The position numbers were made by a program, and so were the translations under genes. The notes under the pieces are model-generated. The model was not told where the DNA came from and did no database searches. It saw only the letters and a program-made list of their open reading frames with translations. Shown here one piece after another: positions 5,623 through 10,215 of a DNA stretch of 10,215 nucleotides (positions within the stretch are counted from its first letter, which is position 1; every line of letters begins with the position of its first letter). Origin of the DNA: JABCPE02 sp963516475 (GTDB lineage Bacteria; Bacteroidota; Bacteroidia; Flavobacteriales; Weeksellaceae); NCBI GenBank assembly GCA_963516475.1, contig CAUQBR010000029.1, positions 1-10,215 of the forward strand, written 5' to 3'.

Positions 5623-6669
5623 TTGAAAACAATTAAACAAAATTCTGATTTTCTTTACATTGGTCAAAAATTACTGCTTTGGTACAGCCAAAATGCAAGA
5701 ATATTACCATGGAGAACCGCCCAAAATCCTTATAATGTGTGGATTTCGGAGATTATTCTCCAGCAGACCCGCGTGGAGCAGGGATTGGAATATTATATAA
5801 ATTTTACCAATAGATTTAAAGATATAGAATCTCTCGCCAAGGCCGATATAGACGAGGTTCTCCTCTACTGGAAAGGGCTGGGATATTATTCCAGAGCGAT
5901 TAATCTGCACAAAGCCGCACAGCAAATCATGCAGGATTATCAAGGCGTTTTCCCAAACAATTACCACGAAATTTTAAAACTAAAAGGCATCGGAAAATAC
6001 ACTGCTGCCGCCATTTCCAGCATTTGTTTCAACGAAAAAAGACCTGCCGTGGATGGCAATTTTTACCGCGTTTTATCTAGAATTTTTGCTGATGATTTTG
6101 ATATTTCAAAAACAAAAGCTCATGATTATTTCTCGGAATTAGCCCTTTTGATAATGCCTGACAGAGATTTTGGCGATTTTAATCAAGCGATAATGGATCT
6201 GGGAGCAAACATCTGCAAACCTAAAAACCCTTCCTGTGGTATCTGCCCTGTTCATGGAGATTGTTTGGCTTTTCAGCTCGGAAAAACTGCCGATTTTCCT
6301 GTAAAAACAAAGAAAATAAAACCCGAAGACATGAACCTCATCTATTATTTCATCCGATACGAAAATTCTTTCCTTATCAAACAGCGAGATGACAGCTCTA
6401 TTTGGAAAAAACTCTACGATTTTCCTGATAAAATCAACAATTTTTTAGAAAAATCCATCATAAAAGAAGAGGAAATTTCCCACAAACTAACCCACAAAAA
6501 CCTTAATATCAAGATTTACAGCATAACACTGAATGACAGCACTTTATTCCAAACTTTCAAAAAGGAAAACAATTTAGAAATATTAGATTTAAAAGATTTT
6601 GACCAAAAATCCTTCCCAAAGCCTTTGGAAAAATTCATCAAATCGCTAAATCTCCATCGCCATCACTAA
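5623..6669 (+). CDS. mutY: A/G-specific adenine DNA glycosylase
   Basis: Removes adenine mispaired with 8-oxoguanine in base-excision repair. It has 348 residues with all family elements: LPWR (28-31), SEIILQQTR with catalytic E43, LDEVLLYWKGLGYYSRA-like region at about 75-92, helix-hairpin-helix LKGIGKYTAAAI (120-131), and VDGNFYRVLSR with the active-site Asp144. The 4Fe-4S cluster cysteines are C198, C205, C208 and C214 (C-x6-C-x2-C-x5-C). The C-terminal MutT-like 8-oxoG recognition domain (about 236-345) shows LIKQRDDSSIWKKLYDFP and KLTHKNL. No ATG lies in the N-terminal part. The best start is TTG at 5623, two codons after an in-frame stop at 5614 and just after a good promoter. The 3' end overlaps the convergent comF-like gene by 24 bases. 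Confidence 0.94.
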   Translation: MKTIKQNSDFLYIGQKLLLWYSQNARILPWRTAQNPYNVWISEIILQQTRVEQGLEYYINFTNRFKDIESLAKADIDEVLLYWKGLGYYSRAINLHKAAQQIMQDYQGVFPNNYHEILKLKGIGKYTAAAISSICFNEKRPAVDGNFYRVLSRIFADDFDISKTKAHDYFSELALLIMPDRDFGDFNQAIMDLGANICKPKNPSCGICPVHGDCLAFQLGKTADFPVKTKKIKPEDMNLIYYFIRYENSFLIKQRDDSSIWKKLYDFPDKINNFLEKSIIKEEEISHKLTHKNLNIKIYSITLNDSTLFQTFKKENNLEILDLKDFDQKSFPKPLEKFIKSLNLHRHH

Positions 6670-7296
6670 TATACTCACCTTATTTTTCTTATTTTTAAGG
6701 AATTCCCAAGCGATGGCGCTCATCGTATTCCCTGTGGTAAACACATCATCCACCAATAGAATGTGTTGATTTTCAATTTCTTTCGTGAGAGAAAAATCAT
6801 ATTTAGTTTCTTCCCTGTGGGATTTGTCTTTTTGGGCTTGAGCTTTGCTGTGGCTGTTTCTTTTGAGTAAATCATGGTCAAATGGAATTCCATATTCAGA
6901 GGACAAAACCTCCATGAAAAGATGTAACTGATTGTACCCCCGTTCTTTAAGTTTCTTTGGGTGAAGTGGAACACTGACCAGCAAATCTGGCTTTTCTCCT
7001 TTAAACCTAAGATTTTTCACCACCCATTTCGCTAAAATCCCACCAATTTTTTCCTGATTTCGGTATTTCAGCTGGTGGATAATTTCCCTAGAAAGTCCCT
7101 TTTTATCAAAATACATAAGAGCATAGGCCGCCTCCAATGGAAACAAGCTTTCTGCCTTCCGTTTCAGAAGATTTTCTCCAAAATTCCAATGCGTGAAATG
7201 TATTTTATCCAAACATTTCACGCAGACAATTTCATCTTTGGGAATGATATCATCACAGTTTAGGCAGCGATTCGGAAACAATACATCCAATAACAT
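6646..7296 (-). CDS. comF: ComF-family phosphoribosyltransferase-like protein
   Basis: 216 residues, normal for the ComF/GntX family. The N-terminus FPNRCLNCDD with C11 and C14, then VCVKC with C25 and C28, forms the zinc ribbon typical of the family. The phosphoribosyltransferase fold follows: LLVSVPLHPKKLKERGYNQ (105-123) and the PRPP-binding motif ILLVDDVFTTGNTM (179-192). ComF proteins assist import of single-stranded DNA in naturally competent bacteria. The family is also widespread in non-competent species, so competence cannot be concluded; no other competence gene is in the window. The start lies 6 bases after the stop of the namZ-like gene, so the two are almost surely one operon. 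No terminator is visible at the convergent junction with mutY. Confidence 0.9.
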   Translation of the reverse strand: MLLDVLFPNRCLNCDDIIPKDEIVCVKCLDKIHFTHWNFGENLLKRKAESLFPLEAAYALMYFDKKGLSREIIHQLKYRNQEKIGGILAKWVVKNLRFKGEKPDLLVSVPLHPKKLKERGYNQLHLFMEVLSSEYGIPFDHDLLKRNSHSKAQAQKDKSHREETKYDFSLTKEIENQHILLVDDVFTTGNTMSAIAWEFLKNKKNKVSILVMAMEI

Positions 7297-7302
7297 CCGT
7301 TC

Positions 7303-8529
7303 CTAATCTTGATACACTACATATTTAGTTCTTATCTTTTCAAAATCAGAAAGTCCTTTCTGCCATGTTTGTCGGATTTCAGCTTCGGATTTTCCTGCTA
7401 TTATCTGCTTTCTGAGTTCATCCGTTCCTGCCAAAGTATCAAACCAATATTTGCCCTTTGCATCTTTTAGGAAAAATGATTTTTGTGGATTTTTATAGTT
7501 TTTATAAGCCTTTATCACCCATTCCAAACTAAGCTCGCGCAGGTCTTTGTCATAGTTTCTCAAATCCTCTCCATAACACAGCTGACCGTTTAGAAACGGA
7601 TTTTTAGAACCAAAACTTGGCTTCGGCGTGAATTCATATTTCATATTCTTAATCCAAGGCGAACCATAGATTTGGAAAGGAACATCTGTCCCACGCCCTA
7701 CGGAAACTTCCGCTCCTTCGAAGAAGCACAAACTTGGGTAAAGATTTATAGCTTTTTCATTCGGCAGGTTAGGCGACGGCTTTTCCAGAAGCGGATAGCG
7801 GTTTTTCTTGTGGTAGCCTTTCATTTTTATGAGTGTATATTTCGCCTGAACTTTATTTTTAAGCCATTTTTCGCCATTTACCATTTTTCCGTACTCTCCT
7901 ATGGTAAGCCCATAGACCACAGGCACTGGATGAAGTCCCACAAAAGAAGTCCATTCTTTTCTCAGCACTGGCCCGTCTGTATAGCCGTCATGCGGATTGG
8001 GTCTATCCAAAACGATGATTTCCACGCCGTTTTCTGCTCCTGCTTCCATTACATAGGCAAGCGTAGATATATAGGTATAAAACCTAACTCCCACATCCTG
8101 AATATCAAACAAAATAACATCCAAATCCTTCATATGGGCTGGTGTAGGTTTTTTGGTATTTGCATAAAGTGAAACTATCGGAATGCCTGTCTTGGTATCC
8201 ACTCCATTTTTCACAACTTCTCCAGCATCTGCCACTCCACGAAAGCCGTGTTCAGGAGCAAAAACCCTTTTTACAGCTACTCCATTTTCTTTCAAAAAGT
8301 CTACGATGCTTTGTTTTTTCTTATTAATAGTCACCAGCCCTGTCTGATTGGTCACCACTCCCACAGATTTCCCTTTTAGCAGCGGCAGGTATTTTTCTGG
8401 CTGGTCTGCACCTGTTACAAACTCCTCATTTTCTGAGTTTTTAGATTTTTGTGCATTAAAAAATTGATTATTTACAAAAAGCATTAGTATAATCAATACA
8501 AAATTTTTACTTTTGGCTCTTAAATTCAT
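7303..8529 (-). CDS. namZ: DUF1343 / NamZ-like exo-beta-N-acetylmuramidase, secreted
   Basis: Members of this family (YbbC of Bacillus subtilis and the Tannerella forsythia enzyme, GH171) remove terminal MurNAc from peptidoglycan fragments, feeding cell-wall sugar recycling. It has 408 residues. The N-terminus (Lys/Arg, then hydrophobic FVLIILMLFV at 10-19, then NQFFNA) is a type I signal peptide, probably cut after A26, placing the enzyme in the periplasm. Family motifs are VVTNQTG (58-64), APEHGFRG (91-98) with the acidic/His pair thought to act in catalysis, LFDIQDVGVRFYTYI (140-154), VLDRPNP (173-179), YGLTIGEYGKM (206-216), PSPNLPN (251-257) and the SVGRGTDVPFQIYGSPW region (276-292). 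It is followed at once by the comF-like gene. The start codon lies 4 bases from that of the divergent permease gene. The family call is strong; exact substrate is inferred. Confidence 0.92.
   Translation of the reverse strand: MNLRAKSKNFVLIILMLFVNNQFFNAQKSKNSENEEFVTGADQPEKYLPLLKGKSVGVVTNQTGLVTINKKKQSIVDFLKENGVAVKRVFAPEHGFRGVADAGEVVKNGVDTKTGIPIVSLYANTKKPTPAHMKDLDVILFDIQDVGVRFYTYISTLAYVMEAGAENGVEIIVLDRPNPHDGYTDGPVLRKEWTSFVGLHPVPVVYGLTIGEYGKMVNGEKWLKNKVQAKYTLIKMKGYHKKNRYPLLEKPSPNLPNEKAINLYPSLCFFEGAEVSVGRGTDVPFQIYGSPWIKNMKYEFTPKPSFGSKNPFLNGQLCYGEDLRNYDKDLRELSLEWVIKAYKNYKNPQKSFFLKDAKGKYWFDTLAGTDELRKQIIAGKSEAEIRQTWQKGLSDFEKIRTKYVVYQD
8508..8515 (+). promoter_or_regulatory. Candidate -7 box for the permease gene
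   Basis: TACTTTTG fits TAnnTTTG and lies inside the first codons of the namZ-like gene. Transcription would start near 8521, about 13 bases before the TTG at 8534. This supports 8534, and not the TTG at 8513 within this box, as the start codon. The upstream element is weak. Confidence 0.45.
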
Positions 8530-8533
8530 TATT

Positions 8534-9763
8534 TTGAAGTTTCCTATTTATTTTTCTAAAAAAATTGCGTTCTCCAAAGATAATAAAAATAATCTTTCAC
8601 GCATAATTATTTTCATCGGAAGACTGTCCGTTGCCCTAGGGATAGTAGTTTCACTGATTACCATATCCACAGGACTTGGCTCTAAAAAAGCCATCAAAAA
8701 CAAGATGGGTGATTTCAGCGGACACATCTCCATAAAATCCACGAAATCAAACACTTCCTATAATTCTTCGGTTTTAGACCAAGAAAATTTTGATATAAAG
8801 GAACTTAAAAAAATACCCGAAGTAGAAACGGCACAATCCTACGCCTCTCTCAGCGGAATCCTCAGAACCAAAGAGAATTTTGCTGGAATTATCCTAAAAG
8901 GCGTGGGCAAGGATTTTGACAAAAACCGTTTCCAAAAATTCATCATTTCGGGCGAAATCCCTGATTATACAGAAAAAGGATACAATAATGACATCATGCT
9001 TTCTGAGCAAATCGCCAAAGGCCTACACCTCAAAGTAAATGACAGCATCACAGCTGTTTTCTCCAAAGAAGACCAAAAACCGATTTATAGAAAATTCGTA
9101 GTAAAGGCAATCTACAACACTGATATCAAACTCATCGATGAGCTATTCGTCATCGGTGATATCAACCATGTCCGCAAAATCCAGAATATGGAAAAAACCG
9201 ACATTGGCGGAGTGGATATTTTCCTAAAAGATTTTGATAAAACTGATGTGGTTTTCCCACAAATAGAAAAAATCATCGGCTACAAAAACTACACCGAAAA
9301 AACTACTGACAAATACCCTCAAATCCTGCAATGGATAGAAATTTTTGATACAAATATCTCTGTAATTTTGGGCATTATGCTGGTAGTGGTGATTATCAAT
9401 ATCATCATGGTACTGCTGATTTTGATTATTGAAAGAACCAACTCCATCGGTGTGCTGAAAACCTTAGGTGCAAACAACAACCAGATCCGTGCGATATTCA
9501 TCAACTACACCCTACTCATCATCATCCCTGGACTGATTGTAGGAAATCTTATTGGAATAGGCTTGCTATTGATACAGAAATATTTTGGTATTATTAAACT
9601 CAACCCAAAAGAATACTACATCAGCACCGTGCCAGTGGATTTGAATTTGGGCTACATTCTTGCCCTTTCACTCGGAATATTGGTAGTTTCTGCCATATCG
9701 CTAATCGTACCCAGCTACCTCATCAGTAGAATTTCTCCTGCAAAAGTGGTAAAATACAATTAG
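8534..9763 (+). CDS. FtsX/LolE-type ABC transporter permease
   Basis: An inner-membrane permease of the MacB/LolCE type, which extracts or moves lipoproteins or other envelope substrates when paired with an ATPase. It has 409 residues from the TTG at 8534 (MKFPIYFSKKIAFSKD), the usual start pattern; no ATG is available nearby. Topology fits the type-VII fold: membrane segment 1 at about 24-46, a large periplasmic domain at about 47-272, then segments at about 274-299, 322-348 and 372-397. After segment 2 comes the cytoplasmic coupling motif ERTNSIGVLKTLGANNNQIR (300-319), equivalent to ERTREIGxLKAxGA of LolC/LolE. No ATPase gene is adjacent, as is common for flavobacterial LolE-like proteins whose partner is encoded elsewhere. 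Substrate is unknown; lipoprotein release is only a family-based guess. Confidence 0.88.
   Translation: MKFPIYFSKKIAFSKDNKNNLSRIIIFIGRLSVALGIVVSLITISTGLGSKKAIKNKMGDFSGHISIKSTKSNTSYNSSVLDQENFDIKELKKIPEVETAQSYASLSGILRTKENFAGIILKGVGKDFDKNRFQKFIISGEIPDYTEKGYNNDIMLSEQIAKGLHLKVNDSITAVFSKEDQKPIYRKFVVKAIYNTDIKLIDELFVIGDINHVRKIQNMEKTDIGGVDIFLKDFDKTDVVFPQIEKIIGYKNYTEKTTDKYPQILQWIEIFDTNISVILGIMLVVVIINIIMVLLILIIERTNSIGVLKTLGANNNQIRAIFINYTLLIIIPGLIVGNLIGIGLLLIQKYFGIIKLNPKEYYISTVPVDLNLGYILALSLGILVVSAISLIVPSYLISRISPAKVVKYN
8575..8582 (-). promoter_or_regulatory. Candidate -7 box for namZ-comF
   Basis: TATCTTTG on the minus strand fits TAnnTTTG and lies inside the first codons of the divergent permease gene. 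It would give a leader of about 40 bases. No clear upstream TTTG is seen at the expected distance. Confidence 0.4.
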
Positions 9764-9883
9764 CAATAATATTTAAAATCGCACAAATTTAATACTTTTT
9801 TGAAAATATAAAAACAACTCACTAACAATCTGAATCAAAAATACTATCCTATCCAGCCTACAGATTTATAAGATAGTAGTATA

Positions 9884-10069
9884 TCACCTCCATAATCTTA
9901 TAAGACGACCTGCCCATTCCTTATTTAATACTGCCAAATCAATACTAATAAGCGGAACAAAATGCACCGTAAGCCAACGTTGTTCTTCTGTGAATAAAGC
10001 ATCTAAAGAAGGGTAAACTTCCAATTGCTTGCCTAAGGTTTGTATATTCTTCTTACTTTTTAACTTCAT
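9884..10069 (-). CDS. Hypothetical 61-residue protein
   Basis: A short frame starting at ATG 10069, whose first bases overlap the stop of the GNAT gene (ATGA). The protein begins MKLKSKKNIQTLGKQLEVYP, contains a hydrophobic stretch (WLTVHFVPLISIDLAVL, 32-48) and ends AGRLIRLWR. I do not recognise it. The ATGA junction argues for translational coupling and so for a real gene. The short length and lack of homology from memory argue for caution: it could be a chance frame or the remnant of a larger gene. Confidence 0.4.
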   Translation of the reverse strand: MKLKSKKNIQTLGKQLEVYPSLDALFTEEQRWLTVHFVPLISIDLAVLNKEWAGRLIRLWR

Positions 10070-10215
10070 CTATTTACTAATTCTCTCAACATCTTCAAAG
10101 ACTTCCTTTGTTTACCCTGTGAGTCGAAATTCTCAGGGGAAAGCCATTGCTCAAGAGCACGTTTGTTAGCTTCCCATTCCTTATCTATCATAGCAAACCA
10201 AGCGGTGTCGCGCGA
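10066..10215 (-). CDS. GNAT-family N-acetyltransferase, C-terminal fragment (cut by window edge)
   Basis: The last 49 codons of a gene entering from the right edge. The visible residues begin SRDTAWFAMIDKEW and include LEQWLSPENFDSQGKQ. This matches the C-terminal end of RimJ/RimL-like GNAT acetyltransferases, where an 'MFA/S-x-x-D-x-E-W' segment is followed by 'W-L-x-P-x-N-F-D-x-x-G-x-Q'. These enzymes move an acetyl group from acetyl-CoA to an amine; the acetyl-CoA site is outside the window. The substrate cannot be told. The stop codon overlaps the start of the following 61-codon ORF. Confidence 0.75.
   Translation of the reverse strand, partial: SRDTAWFAMIDKEWEANKRALEQWLSPENFDSQGKQRKSLKMLRELVNR

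Noticed and set aside
5578..5667. A 30-codon N-terminal extension of the HU gene
   Set aside because: It crosses the HU -7 box, does not look like HU, and the ATG at 5577 gives the normal HU N-terminus.
6646..7296. Evidence for natural competence
   Set aside because: The ComF-like protein alone does not show competence. The family is common in non-competent bacteria and no other DNA-uptake gene is present.
7672..8172. A 166-codon open frame on the plus strand within the namZ-like gene
   Set aside because: It is antisense to a gene with all family motifs. Its translation is rich in Phe, His, Arg and Cys, as expected of a shadow frame, and resembles no protein.
8513..8533. The TTG at 8513 as permease start
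   Set aside because: It lies inside the likely promoter box. The TTG at 8534 gives the usual N-terminus for this family.
9841..9882. Imperfect inverted repeat (ATACTATC and GATAGTAGTAT) downstream of the permease gene
   Set aside because: The stem is only about six pairs plus a bulge with a loop of over 20 bases. A T-run follows in the minus direction, so a weak terminator for the right-edge genes is possible, but support is too thin to call.
1..10215. An undescribed defence or mobile system
   Set aside because: All well-supported genes but one belong to housekeeping or envelope families. There are no transposase, integrase, nuclease-toxin or repeat-array signals within the window.

Overview
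The window looks like chromosomal core DNA from a low-GC member of the Bacteroidota, most likely a flavobacterium close to Chryseobacterium or other Weeksellaceae. Three things point there: the protein sequences; Bacteroidota-type promoter boxes (TAnnTTTG, sometimes with an upstream TTTG) with no clear Shine-Dalgarno sites; and lipoproteins whose mature N-termini are acidic, as in Bacteroidota surface lipoproteins. No tRNA, rRNA, CRISPR array, insertion sequence or prophage was seen. The genus is an inference from recall of protein families, not from a search.

Layout. Positions 1-157 (minus) hold the N-terminus of a lipoprotein gene with a good promoter. A perfect bidirectional terminator follows at 326-370. 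lpxK and punA (minus) form an operon with a 38-base overlap. A divergent gene (plus, 2310-3419) encodes an unrecognised 369-residue lipoprotein and ends at a second palindromic terminator (3435-3468), shared with the convergent rng gene. On the minus strand, an HU-family gene, a 30-codon gene too short for ordinary gene calling (a mS38/COX24-like ribosomal protein) and rng (RNase G) lie in a row. mutY diverges from HU with interlocked promoters. It runs into a comF-like phosphoribosyltransferase gene and overlaps its end by 24 bases. comF follows a namZ-like DUF1343 gene by 6 bases. An FtsX/LolE-type permease gene starts divergently only 4 bases from namZ. The right edge (minus) holds the C-terminus of a GNAT acetyltransferase and a 61-codon unknown ORF joined by an ATGA overlap.

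How the genes relate. Most are housekeeping: lipid A 4'-kinase, purine salvage, RNA decay, nucleoid protein, ribosome component, base-excision repair, peptidoglycan-sugar recycling and envelope permease. I see no multi-gene accessory or defence system. The points that most merit a second look are the tiny mS38-like gene between HU and rng, an RNase G without its Zn-link cysteines, an HU whose intercalating proline is isoleucine, an Asn-to-Asp change in the base pocket of the purine nucleoside phosphorylase, the very tight divergent promoters, and the unknown surface-type lipoprotein.
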